A stretch of DNA of 64,000 bases from UBA8231 sp036011085 (GTDB lineage: Bacteria; Latescibacterota; UBA2968; UBA8231). Made by a program: the position numbers and the translations under genes. Below the pieces are notes generated by a model. That model saw only the letters and a list, made by a program, of their open reading frames with translations, ran no database searches and was not told the DNA's origin. Below are positions 27,104 through 37,096 of the stretch, in pieces (within the stretch, counting starts at the first letter, position 1; every line of letters starts with the position of its first letter). The stretch covers positions 54,804 through 118,803 of the forward strand of contig DASCMS010000065.1 in assembly GCA_036011085.1 (NCBI GenBank), written 5' to 3'.

Positions 27104-29401
27104 ATGCTGATCCTTCTCACCCTCCTCTTCCTGCTCCCGGCCGGGCTCCGGGCCGAGTCCCCCGCGGCACGGGCGGACAGTCTGTACCAGGCATCACAGG
27201 TCCACCTGCGCGGCCGTCGCATGCAGGCAGCTGAGCGAGATCTCAACCAGGCCCTGAGTCTGGACAGCACGCACTACGCTACCCGCATCGCCCTCAGCCG
27301 CGTGCATCACCAGTTCCGCCGCTTCACCTCAGCCGAGGCCCTGCTCGTCGGGACCATGGCCATGTACCCGCGCCGGATCGAGGCGTTCTTCGAATACGCC
27401 CAGGTGCGCTCGGCCATGGGTGATCGCTCCGGTGCGATCGAGTCTCTGCGGCAGGTGATCGACCTGGAACCGAAAACCCAGGCGGCGTACACCGGGCTGG
27501 CGCAACAGCTGGTGGTCCCGGGTCGGCAGATGGACCTGGACGCCGCCGCACAGGCTCTGGATCGCGCTCTGACACTCGATGCGGACGACCATCAGGCCAT
27601 GTTTCTACGCGGCCAGGTCGCCATGTATCTCGGCGACTGGCCGGGGGCGCGGGGCCTCTTCGCTGAACTGCTGCGCCAGCGGCCCGACCACTACGCCACC
27701 AGCTATCAGCTCGGGCACCTCCACTACCGACTGGCAGAATACGCAGAGTCAGTCAGGGTCTTCACACGGATGGCGGAGGTGAATCCCAGAAGTCAGCTGG
27801 CGAAATGGAACCTGTGGCTGGCGGCTCAACAGCTGGGAGCCTATCCCGCCGCCGTCGACTCCTCCCTGTGGATACATCCCGTGGGTGGACCTCCCGTCTC
27901 CACCCGCTCGCTGGCTCTGCGCGAGGTAGCTGCCAGCTACGGCGTCGGCGCCGTCGATGCCGGATACGGCAGCGCCTGGCTGGACGCCGAGGGGGATGGT
28001 GATCTCGACCTGTTCGCTCTCGGGCGGTTCGGCGGTACAGCCTTCTACGAGAACTCATCGGGACCTGCGGGACAGAGGTTCACGGATCGCGCACCGGAAC
28101 TGGGTCTGTCCGGCCTGTCCGGCATCGGCGCCCTGACGGCCGACTACGACAACGATGGTGACGGCGATCTGTTCATCACCAGGGATGGCTGGTACGGGTC
28201 GGCGCCGAACGTGTTGCTGCGCAACGACGGCGCCGACAGCTCGGGCTGGCTGCGCTTCGAGGATGTTGCCGAGCAGGCCGGCGTGGCCGGTGACGGCTCC
28301 AGCCTGAGTGCCGTCTGGGGTGACCTCGACAACGACGGTCATCTCGACCTGATCGTCGCCAATGGCGTCGACGGTGACGGCTCGGCGAATCGCGTGTATC
28401 TGGCCGATGGTCAGGGGGGCTTCCTCGACGAGACGAAGGCCTCCGGTATCGTGCCAGGCCGTACCGTGGGCAGCACGCTGGGTGATTATGACAACGATGG
28501 CGATCTCGATCTGTACCTGGCCAATGCTAACACGCTGAACGCTTTCTATCGAAACGACTCAAACCACAAGGCTGTACAGTTCACCGACGTCACCAGCGAA
28601 ACACACACGCAGACGCCTCTGGGTGCCCACTTCACGTTCTTTCTCGACTACGACAACGACGGTCGGCTGGATCTGTTCTGCAGCGAGATGAGCGATCTGA
28701 CGACAGCCGTCGTCAGTCGCCTGCATGGCAGAACGCAACGGGATCGGAATCGGCCCGCCCTGTACTGGAATCGCGGCGATGGCAGCTTCGAGGACAGGAC
28801 CTATCAAGCCGGCCTCGGTCAATCCTGGGGAACGTCCGGCGCCAACTTCGGTGACATCAACGGGGATGGATACGTCGATATCTACCTGGCCAACGGCGGT
28901 GTGGAAATAACCCGGCTGGAACCGGATGCCCTGCTGCTCAATCTCGGTGATGGGCGCTTCGCCGATGTGGCGCCGACCATCGACTGGATGCAGCTGGCCA
29001 GGGGTCACGGCGTCACCTTCGCTGACATTGACGGCAACGGCAGTCAGGAGATCTATGTTCCGGTAGGTGGGGCCTATCCCGGTGACATCGGTCCGAACCG
29101 GTTGCTGCGCAACGATGCTGAGGGGATAAACTGGTTGACCGTGAGACTGCGAGGTGTCGACAGCAACCGGGATGGCATCGGTGCCCGAGTGCGCGCGGTT
29201 GTCGAAGGCAGGGCGCGATACGCCGTGGTTGCCAGCGGCGGTGGCTTCGGCTCGAGCAACAGCCTGCAGATCGAGCTCGGCCTCGGAGGGGCGACGGCGG
29301 TCGATACCCTCGAGGTGCGCTGGCCGGCCGGCACGATCGATCTGCGTACCAATCTGGCGGCCGGATCGGTGGTGGAGTTGGTGGAAGGCGACGTCCCGTG
29401 A
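27104..29401 (+). CDS. TPR plus FG-GAP/CRTAC1-like fusion protein
   Basis: 765 residues with a signal peptide (about 1-18). Residues about 20-250 are tetratricopeptide repeats (for example LALDSTHYATRIALSRVHH-like and LLRQRPDHYATSYQLGHL). From about 285 onwards come FG-GAP/VCBS calcium loops (DAEGDGDLDLF, DYDNDGDGDLFI, DLDNDGHLDLIV, DYDNDGDLDLYL, DYDNDGRLDLFC, DINGDGYVDIYL) and a C-terminal ASPIC/UnbV module with NRDGIGARVRA and VDTLEVRWPAG. No clear Shine-Dalgarno precedes the ATG, and a terminator-like hairpin lies just upstream. Its stop overlaps the next gene's GTG by four bases, so both CRTAC1-like proteins are co-translated. The role is probably extracellular binding or assembly. Confidence 0.88.
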   Translation: MLILLTLLFLLPAGLRAESPAARADSLYQASQVHLRGRRMQAAERDLNQALSLDSTHYATRIALSRVHHQFRRFTSAEALLVGTMAMYPRRIEAFFEYAQVRSAMGDRSGAIESLRQVIDLEPKTQAAYTGLAQQLVVPGRQMDLDAAAQALDRALTLDADDHQAMFLRGQVAMYLGDWPGARGLFAELLRQRPDHYATSYQLGHLHYRLAEYAESVRVFTRMAEVNPRSQLAKWNLWLAAQQLGAYPAAVDSSLWIHPVGGPPVSTRSLALREVAASYGVGAVDAGYGSAWLDAEGDGDLDLFALGRFGGTAFYENSSGPAGQRFTDRAPELGLSGLSGIGALTADYDNDGDGDLFITRDGWYGSAPNVLLRNDGADSSGWLRFEDVAEQAGVAGDGSSLSAVWGDLDNDGHLDLIVANGVDGDGSANRVYLADGQGGFLDETKASGIVPGRTVGSTLGDYDNDGDLDLYLANANTLNAFYRNDSNHKAVQFTDVTSETHTQTPLGAHFTFFLDYDNDGRLDLFCSEMSDLTTAVVSRLHGRTQRDRNRPALYWNRGDGSFEDRTYQAGLGQSWGTSGANFGDINGDGYVDIYLANGGVEITRLEPDALLLNLGDGRFADVAPTIDWMQLARGHGVTFADIDGNGSQEIYVPVGGAYPGDIGPNRLLRNDAEGINWLTVRLRGVDSNRDGIGARVRAVVEGRARYAVVASGGGFGSSNSLQIELGLGGATAVDTLEVRWPAGTIDLRTNLAAGSVVELVEGDVP

Positions 29402-31050
29402 TACGAGGCCGCCGGACGACGTGGATGACCGCCCTCATCCTGTGGCTGACGGCGGCGGCTCCCTCGGGTGCCCAGCCTGAGACCACGACCACCGTGGTCT
29501 ACACCGAGGTCGCCCGGCAGCAGGGCCTGGACTTCACCCACACCCACGGCGGCAGTGGTACTCTGTTCTACGTCGAAACCGTTGGCTCAGGAGGCGGATT
29601 TATCGACCACGACAGCGACGGGGATCTCGACATCTATCTGATCAATGGCTCCCCTCTGCCGGGGACGCCGCCCGGGCCTGCTCCCGTGAACAAGCTTTTC
29701 CGCAACAGTTCCGGTCACTTCGAGGATGTCACCACCATCACCGGTATCGGCGACACGAGTTACGGCATGGGTCTGGCCGTCGCCGACTATGACAACGATG
29801 GTGACAGCGATCTGTACGTCACCAACTTCGGGGTCAACCGGCTGTTCCGGAACGAGTCCGGCGTGTTCCACGAGGCCACAAGCGCCGCGGGCGTCGGCGA
29901 TTCGCTCTGGGGAACCAGCGCCGCCTGGCTCGACTACGACAATGACGGCCAACTCGATCTTTACGTGACCAACTACATCGACTGGCACCTGTCAGACCAC
30001 GAGGACTGTTTCGATCGCGGTCACCTCGTCTACTGCGACCCCGGCCGGTACGACGCCGTCGTCGACCGGTTGTATCACAACGACGGCGAAGGGCGTTTCG
30101 CCGAGGTGGCGGATCTGGCGCTCGGCTCCCCGCCGCCTCTCGGCAAGGGTCTGGGTGTGGCCACAGCCGATATCGACAGCGATGGCGATCTGGAGATCTA
30201 TGTCGCCAATGACGAGACGCCGAACCACCTGTACATCAACGAGGGGGGCAGCTATCGCGAGTCAGCCCTGATCGCCGGTGTCAGCCACAACGGCGGCGGC
30301 GAGGTCGAAGCCGGCATGGGTGTGGACTTTTCCGACTTCGACGGTGATGGCCGCGCCGATCTCTTCGTCACCAACTTCTCCTATGAGACGTACACCCTCT
30401 ATCGTGGCCTTGAGCAAGGCTTCTTTCAGGACGTGACCGCTGGCGCCGGACTCGTCAGCGCGTCGTTGTTGCCTCTGGGCTTCGGCACCCGCTTCATCGA
30501 TTTCGACAACGACGGAGATGTGGACATCTACTGCGCCAATGGTCACGTGATGCACAACATCGGCGATATCGAGCGAAGTCTCTCGTATGCCATGGCCAAC
30601 CAACTGCTGCGCAACGATGCCGGACTTTTCGTCGACATCTCCGCCCGGGCCGGCGAAGACACAAGGCAACAGGGTGTCAGCCGGGGACTCGCCTCCGCCG
30701 ACTACGACGATGATGGCGACATCGATCTGCTGGTGACCAACAACAACGGACCCGTATCCCTGCTGCGGAACGACGGCGGCAACCACAACCACTGGCTGTC
30801 CATCCGGCTGCACGGAGAGGCCGCCAACCGCGACGGCATCGGCACCCGTGTGGAGCTGTGGTCGGCGGGCCGGCGCATGGTGCGCGAGCGTTCCTCCGGA
30901 GGCAGCTACCTGGCCAGTCACGATCCCCGTGTCCACTTCGGTCTGGGTTCCGAGGGGGTCGATTCGCTGCGGGTCCACTGGCCCGGCGGCGGGTCGACTG
31001 TCGTCCGCACGCCGTCATCGGACCAGACGCTTCTGGTGAGGCAGCCGTGA
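29398..31050 (+). CDS. CRTAC1/UnbV-like FG-GAP repeat protein
   Basis: 550 residues starting at a GTG inside the previous stop. A signal peptide (about 1-25, cleavage near SGA-QP) is followed by the CRTAC1 opening YTEVARQQGLDFTHTHGG and calcium loops such as DHDSDGDLDIYL, DYDNDGDSDLYV, DYDNDGQLDLYV, DIDSDGDLEIYV, DFDGDGRADLFV and DFDNDGDVDIYC. The C-terminal UnbV/ASPIC module has NRDGIGTRVEL and VDSLRVHWPGG. Two cysteines in the middle insertion (CFDRGHLVYC) match the equivalent CERDGRHMYC of the protein at 3518, suggesting a conserved disulfide. It is coupled to the HEAT lipoprotein downstream by another four-base overlap. Confidence 0.9.
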   Translation: MIRGRRTTWMTALILWLTAAAPSGAQPETTTTVVYTEVARQQGLDFTHTHGGSGTLFYVETVGSGGGFIDHDSDGDLDIYLINGSPLPGTPPGPAPVNKLFRNSSGHFEDVTTITGIGDTSYGMGLAVADYDNDGDSDLYVTNFGVNRLFRNESGVFHEATSAAGVGDSLWGTSAAWLDYDNDGQLDLYVTNYIDWHLSDHEDCFDRGHLVYCDPGRYDAVVDRLYHNDGEGRFAEVADLALGSPPPLGKGLGVATADIDSDGDLEIYVANDETPNHLYINEGGSYRESALIAGVSHNGGGEVEAGMGVDFSDFDGDGRADLFVTNFSYETYTLYRGLEQGFFQDVTAGAGLVSASLLPLGFGTRFIDFDNDGDVDIYCANGHVMHNIGDIERSLSYAMANQLLRNDAGLFVDISARAGEDTRQQGVSRGLASADYDDDGDIDLLVTNNNGPVSLLRNDGGNHNHWLSIRLHGEAANRDGIGTRVELWSAGRRMVRERSSGGSYLASHDPRVHFGLGSEGVDSLRVHWPGGGSTVVRTPSSDQTLLVRQP

Positions 31051-31877
31051 CCCGCGTCGCCGACATCACGATCTTCGGCCGGTTGGCCGCTCTGGCGACA
31101 TGCCTTCTGGCCTGTGGCTCTATCGACGAGCACCTGGCGGATCTTGACTCGCCCGATCCGGGGGTACGACAGTCGGCGGCGTACCGGCTGTTGCTCAAGG
31201 GTAAAGCCGCGGCTCCGGCGCTGATCGCGGTGGTGGATTCCGGCTCCGGCAACCGCAGATTCATCGCCACCCAGCTGCTGGGCAAAATCGGCGATCCCCG
31301 GGCCGTGGTGCCCTTGATCACTCAACTGCAGGAGGCATCGGCATCCCCACTGAGGCAGGCGGCGGCAGAGGCCCTCGGCAAGCTGGGGGATGACCGCGCC
31401 ATCGGACCGTTGATCGAGGCGGTGAAGACCGAGACCGAAGTCACGGTGCGGCTGTCGGCAGTACAGGGCCTGGCGACGCTACGACATGCCGATGTGTCGG
31501 TGTACGAGCACGCCCTGGAGGACTGGCATCCCGACGTGCGCAAACAGGGGTTGCTGGCCCTCGTCAAGTTTGCTCCGGGCGGACTCGAGCCGCATCTGCG
31601 GCACCTGACCGGCGACCCGGATCCCGGTTTGCGCTACCTTGTTGTGCAATTGCTGTCCCGCATCGGTGCGTCCGCCGTGCCGGCCCTGATCGAGGCCCTG
31701 AACGACAGCACCGGAGCCGTACGCGAGGAGGCGGCGCTGGCTCTTGGACGTCTGGGGGCCACCGAAGCAAAGGAGGCCCTCATCGACCTGATGGCCCGCT
31801 CCCGCGATCCCGATGGAGAGGCCGCCCGCCAGGCACTGCGCCAGATCACGGGAATTGACTTCGTACCAACCGAATGA
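31047..31877 (+). CDS. HEAT-repeat lipoprotein
   Basis: 276 residues beginning at a GTG that overlaps the previous stop by four bases; the frame is open further upstream but only through the previous gene. The lipobox is LLAC around residue 23. The mature part consists of about seven HEAT/PBS-lyase-like helical pairs of about 31 residues (for example DPRAVVPLITQLQ, RQAAAEALGKLGDDRAIGPLIEAV, REEAALALGRLGATEAKEALIDLM). Such solenoids bind proteins. The context suggests it works at the cell surface or in the periplasm with the CRTAC1-like proteins. Confidence 0.83.
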   Translation: MTRVADITIFGRLAALATCLLACGSIDEHLADLDSPDPGVRQSAAYRLLLKGKAAAPALIAVVDSGSGNRRFIATQLLGKIGDPRAVVPLITQLQEASASPLRQAAAEALGKLGDDRAIGPLIEAVKTETEVTVRLSAVQGLATLRHADVSVYEHALEDWHPDVRKQGLLALVKFAPGGLEPHLRHLTGDPDPGLRYLVVQLLSRIGASAVPALIEALNDSTGAVREEAALALGRLGATEAKEALIDLMARSRDPDGEAARQALRQITGIDFVPTE

Positions 31878-31894
31878 CCTGCCAGGAGAAACCG

Positions 31895-32911
31895 ATGAAT
31901 CGACTCACAACCTCATGCGTGTGTCTGGTCCTGTCCCTGGGGTCAGCGACTCACGCCGACGTGACAGTGCAACAGACGGAATATCGGGGCTGGGAAGGTG
32001 CCTGGGAGATCACCAACGGCGACGCTCGTGTTGTCGTCGTGCCGCAGATCGGCAGGATCATGCACTACGGACTGGCCGACGGCGAGAACATCCTGTGGAA
32101 CAACCCGGAGCTCCTCGGACAGGTGTTGCCCGCCGATGGACCCCCACCTGCAGAGGAAGAGGGACTGGCCTGGCAGAACTTCGGCGGCGACAAGGTCTGG
32201 TCGAACGAGCAGGACGACTTCGAGGCCATCAACGACCACAGCTGGCCGCCCGACCATTGGTTCGACGGCAGCCCCCAGCAAGTCGACAGGCTCGTGCAGG
32301 GCGTGCGGATCACCAGTCCCTTGAGTCCTGCCAATGGTGCCCGTGTCATCCGGGACATCTGGCTGGCAGAATCTGGCACGCGTCTGCATATCTCCCAGCG
32401 TCTGGAAAAGGTGCAGGCAGCGCGGCACGCCGACCTGGAGCCGCTGCGCTACACGATCTGGAACGTGACCCAGATCCGGCCACCCCAGGTGACACTGATG
32501 CCGCTCAATCCGCACAGCGGGCTGGCCGACCGCTACCGCCTCTGGGACGACACGAGCCCGGTCAGCTTCGTCGTTGACGGGGACATCGGCCGGTTCACCC
32601 CGCACCCGCAGGACTCGCAGAAGGCGGGCGTCGACAGCGACCGCTGGCTCGCCGGAATCGTCGACAACGTCGTCGTCGCCGAGTTCTACCGCCGGGACGC
32701 GACGCAGCCCTATCCCGACGGCGGCTTGAGTGCCGAGGTCTATACCAGCACCGACTACACCGAACTGGAACTGCTGAGCCCGCTCGTGCCACTGGCGATT
32801 GGTGAGAGCCTGGAGCTCACAATCGAATGGGAGCTGCATCCACTGCCCGCCACCGCCTCGACAGACGAGGACCGGGTCATCGCCGCGCTTGAGTGGCTGC
32901 AGTCACGCTGA
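31895..32911 (+). CDS. DUF4380-family secreted protein
   Basis: 338 residues. A signal peptide (about 1-21, cleavage after THA) leads into a beta-rich domain that matches DUF4380: ITNGDARVVVVPQIGRIMHYGLADGENILWNNPEL is split over its characteristic start, followed by GGDKVW. Galactose mutarotase-like beta-sandwiches share this fold pattern, so carbohydrate binding or epimerisation is possible but unproven. The ATG at 31895 is preferred because AGGAG lies six bases upstream and gives a clean signal peptide; an ATG at 31874 overlapping the HEAT gene stop is also in frame. It is the last gene of the CRTAC1 operon. Confidence 0.78.
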   Translation: MNRLTTSCVCLVLSLGSATHADVTVQQTEYRGWEGAWEITNGDARVVVVPQIGRIMHYGLADGENILWNNPELLGQVLPADGPPPAEEEGLAWQNFGGDKVWSNEQDDFEAINDHSWPPDHWFDGSPQQVDRLVQGVRITSPLSPANGARVIRDIWLAESGTRLHISQRLEKVQAARHADLEPLRYTIWNVTQIRPPQVTLMPLNPHSGLADRYRLWDDTSPVSFVVDGDIGRFTPHPQDSQKAGVDSDRWLAGIVDNVVVAEFYRRDATQPYPDGGLSAEVYTSTDYTELELLSPLVPLAIGESLELTIEWELHPLPATASTDEDRVIAALEWLQSR

Positions 32912-33135
32912 CTGAGAAGTCACTGGTCGATTCCTGCTGATAAGTCTCTTGGCAGTATCACAACACTTTGTTATTATGCGATTTATGAGGTAGTTATCGC
33001 CCCGGCCGGGACTCATTTCAAGAGAAGTGACAACGAACTGGCCGATTCTCCGGATTCTACGACAGGCTTATAGGACCAGTATGAACATATTGTAAATACA
33101 CGTGTTATGTCATTGTTCTGGAATCGGGTCCGAGG
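32912..33135 (+). promoter_or_regulatory. AT-rich intergenic region upstream of a sigma54 promoter
   Basis: This 224-base stretch is markedly more AT-rich than its surroundings. It contains the short dyad AACA-CTT-TGTT (32962-32972), the palindrome ACACGTGT (33098-33105), and four GATTC motifs: 32929, 33044 and 33053 on the plus strand and 33121 inverted. Enhancer binding and DNA bending are expected in front of sigma54 promoters, but no site can be assigned with certainty. Confidence 0.4.
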
Positions 33136-33151
33136 TGGCACGCCCCTTGCA
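33136..33151 (+). promoter_or_regulatory. Sigma54 (-24/-12) promoter
   Basis: TGGCACG (33136-33142), four bases, then TTGCA (33147-33151) match the sigma54 consensus completely, with the required ten bases between the GG and GC dinucleotides. Transcription would start near 33162 and run through the small membrane gene, the sensor kinase and the sigma54-activator gene. The Shine-Dalgarno AGGGAG at about 33179 follows. Confidence 0.85.
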
Positions 33152-33192
33152 ATTCAAGAGGTGAAAAGCAAACCATCTAGGGAGACCGAACC

Positions 33193-33330
33193 ATGATAAC
33201 GCCGCGTGCCAACCAGACACAGCAGATCCTCTCCGGCATCCTCGTTCCCGTCGCCGCCTTCGTCGCCTGGTTCGGTCTGGGTGCCTTCCTGTTGAGCAAA
33301 CACGCTACGCCGCTGCTGGATCTGCTGTAG
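33193..33330 (+). CDS. Small membrane protein (45 aa) of unknown function
   Basis: A 45-residue frame begins at ATG 33193, nine bases after GGGAG, and ends at TAG 33330. A polar N-terminus (MITPRANQTQQ) precedes one hydrophobic helix (about 12-36, ILVPVAAFVAWFGLGAFLL) and a short tail (SKHATPLLDLL). It is the first gene behind the sigma54 promoter and lies 27 bases before the sensor kinase gene. Small membrane peptides next to histidine kinases sometimes adjust kinase activity; that role is only an inference. It is too short for family assignment. Confidence 0.65.
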   Translation: MITPRANQTQQILSGILVPVAAFVAWFGLGAFLLSKHATPLLDLL

Positions 33331-33357
33331 GCTGCCTCTTCACCACCCAGGAGCCCG

Positions 33358-35650
33358 TTGAGATCACCGATCAATCGAGGCCCCGCCCGAGTGGCAATCC
33401 TGGTCGCTCTGGTTTTTCTCGTTTCCGCCGCTGAAGCCCATAACGGCAAGGTCGCCTTCGCCCATCCCCTCGACGGCGACGGTGGCGCCGCTATCGTCAT
33501 CGATGGCGATCCCGGTGACTGGCCCCCGGACATCCCCAGCAACACCCTTACCCACGTCGATGACGGCGAGCCCCTCGATGGCGCCGACGACCTGCAGGCC
33601 ACCTTTCGTGTCGCCTACAGCCAGGCGGAAAACGCCCTCTACATATCGGTCTCGGCCCAGGACAACTCTGTCGTCCGCGGGAATCCAAGAGAGGGAGGCT
33701 GGGACACGCAGGATGGCTGCGAGGTCTACCTGGAGGCCCGACATCTGTACGAGAGTGTCGGGCCCACCCAGTACCAGCAGTGGGGGGAGCGTCGCGGTGT
33801 CTATGGCCCCGGCGACATGAGTGAATTCAGGTCCGCTGTGAGCTGGCGCGACGACGGCTATGACTTCGAGTATCGTATCGATATCGACCGCGCCACTGGG
33901 GGTGATCTGCAGCTCACACCCGAGATGGTACTGGGCTTCGATGTGGCCATCTGGGAGCGCGACGCGGACGGCTCACGGTCCTGGGTGGCGTGGGGGCGGC
34001 AACAGGGGAAATATCTGCACTCCTCCCGCCTCGGTGATCTCGTCATCGCTTCGCCCGACGACTCGATGCAGGATCTGCTCGGCGTGAGTGGAGACGTGTT
34101 CGAGGCACAGATCGAGCGCACTCTCGTGGAGGCGCGACAGTCGGTGGGCTACCGCATGCTCTTTACCGGCGTGCTGGCAGCGGTGACGCTGCTGCACGTC
34201 CTGCTGTTCCTGTTCGATCCCACCTCCCGGCCCAACCTCTACTATGCCCTGTTCACCGGGGCTGTGGCAGCGGCGATCTTCACCGGCCTGCAGCTCGAGT
34301 TCGAACAGGGCGTCGATCCGCTGATCATCGCCAATCTCCCCACGGTGGCCGTGGATATCATCGGTCTGCTGGGGCTGCGGTTTCTCTATTCGCTGTTCCT
34401 GGACAGGGTGCCGCGCTTCTTCAACATGCTCGTGGGTTGTCTGGCCGCCTTCCTCACGCTGCTCGTGATCAGCCTCAACTACGAGATCTTCTCTCCCTTC
34501 CGTGGCCTGGTGCCCTTCGTCTTTGGTCTGCTCGGCTACGGCGTGCTCGTGGAGACGCTGCGCCTCATCATTGTGGCCATCAACAGGCAGCGAGAAGGCG
34601 CCTGGATCATCGGCATAGGATTCTCCGTCTTCGCCTTCAACATCTCCACCCTCCTGGAACAGGAGACCATTGCGGTCTCCCTCCTCTACTGGGTGCTGTT
34701 GCCGCTGGCGTCGATGTCGGTCTATCTGGCCCGCAATATCGCCAGCACGAACCGAACGCTCGAGCAGCAGCTGGCCCGGGTGAGCGAGCTGTCCATCGAA
34801 TCGCAGGACGCCAACGAGGCACTGTCGGCGAGCAACGAGGAGCTGCGGCAGACCTCCGGCCGGTTGGACGAGTCGAACCAGGAGTTGCGGGAGCAGGCCG
34901 AGATGTTGCGGGCGGCCAACGAGGAAGTGATGCGGGCAAGCATCGCCCAGAGCGCGTTCCTGGCGAACATGTCCCATGAGATCCGTACTCCACTGAACGC
35001 CATCGTCAGCTTCTCGGCTCTGATTCAGCAGGAGAAAGTCGGTGAGATCGGGCCTGAGATGCGGGACGTGGTGGAAGAGATCAGCAGCAACGGAGGTCAG
35101 CTGCTGGCATTGATAGACGACATCATGGACTTGTCGAAGCTGGAGGCGGGGGCCATGCGGCTCCAGCTGAGTGAGTGCGCCCCGGATGTCTGTCTGGAGA
35201 ATGCCGTGCGGGGAGTGGAGTACGCAGCCACCGAGAAGGGGTTGGAGCTGGTGGCTGACGTCGAAGAGGATGTGCCGACAATCCAGGCCGACGAGCGCCG
35301 TCTGACCCAGCATGTGCTGTTGAACCTGCTGCGCAACTCCATCAAGTTCACCAACGAAGGCACGGTCAGGGCAGGTGTCCGGCGCCATGATCCGGAACAG
35401 GTCCTGTTCTGGGTTGCCGACAGCGGCATCGGCATACCCATCGGTGAGCAGGAGCGTATCTTCGAGAGCTTCCACCAGGTAGACGCTTCCGATACCCGCG
35501 CTGCCGAGGGCACGGGACTGGGGTTGGCCATCGCCAGACACTTCGTCGAGATGCACGGCGGCCGGATCTGGGTGGACAGTGAGTCTGGCAAGGGCGCGAC
35601 GTTCTCATTCACCATTCCCCTCGGCGCCGGCCACACCGCAAGAGACAGCG

Positions 35651-35664
<14 letters not shown>
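33358..35664 (+). CDS. Histidine kinase with CBM9-like periplasmic domain and 7TM region
   Basis: 768 residues. After a signal peptide (about 1-27) comes a periplasmic CBM9-like domain (about 45-230, with IVIDGDPGDWP, YISVSAQDNSV and a DGCEVYLEAR element). About seven hydrophobic helices follow between about 262 and 455. A coiled coil rich in Glu and Asn (about 460-530) leads to HisKA with the phospho-acceptor His540 (NMSHEIRTPLN) and a HATPase with NLLRNSIKFTN, DSGIGIP and GTGLGLAIARHF. No receiver domain is present. TTG at 33358 is used because AGGAG lies just upstream; GTG 33391 is an alternative. Its end overlaps the response regulator start by 14 bases. Likely it senses a carbohydrate. 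Confidence 0.87.
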
Positions 35665-37035
<1,371 letters not shown>

Positions 37036-37036
<1 letters not shown>

Positions 37037-37057
37037 ATGCCGCCTGCTGGCGGCATC
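37036..37057 (+). terminator. Hairpin after the response regulator gene
   Basis: Arms GATGCCGCC (37036-37044) and GGCGGCATC (37049-37057) pair perfectly across a four-base loop, beginning in the last base of the stop codon. The tail is not a strong T-run, so it may be a partial terminator before the transporter genes. Confidence 0.55.
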
Positions 37058-37096
37058 ATCCTGTTGTACCCTGTATCCGTTTCGTAATTTGCCCCC

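Noticed and set aside
33973..35556. Long open frame on the minus strand opposite the sensor kinase
   Set aside because: It overlaps a protein with clear HisKA and HATPase motifs, is low-complexity and His/Gln-rich, and has no start signals. GC-rich DNA leaves such open frames by chance.
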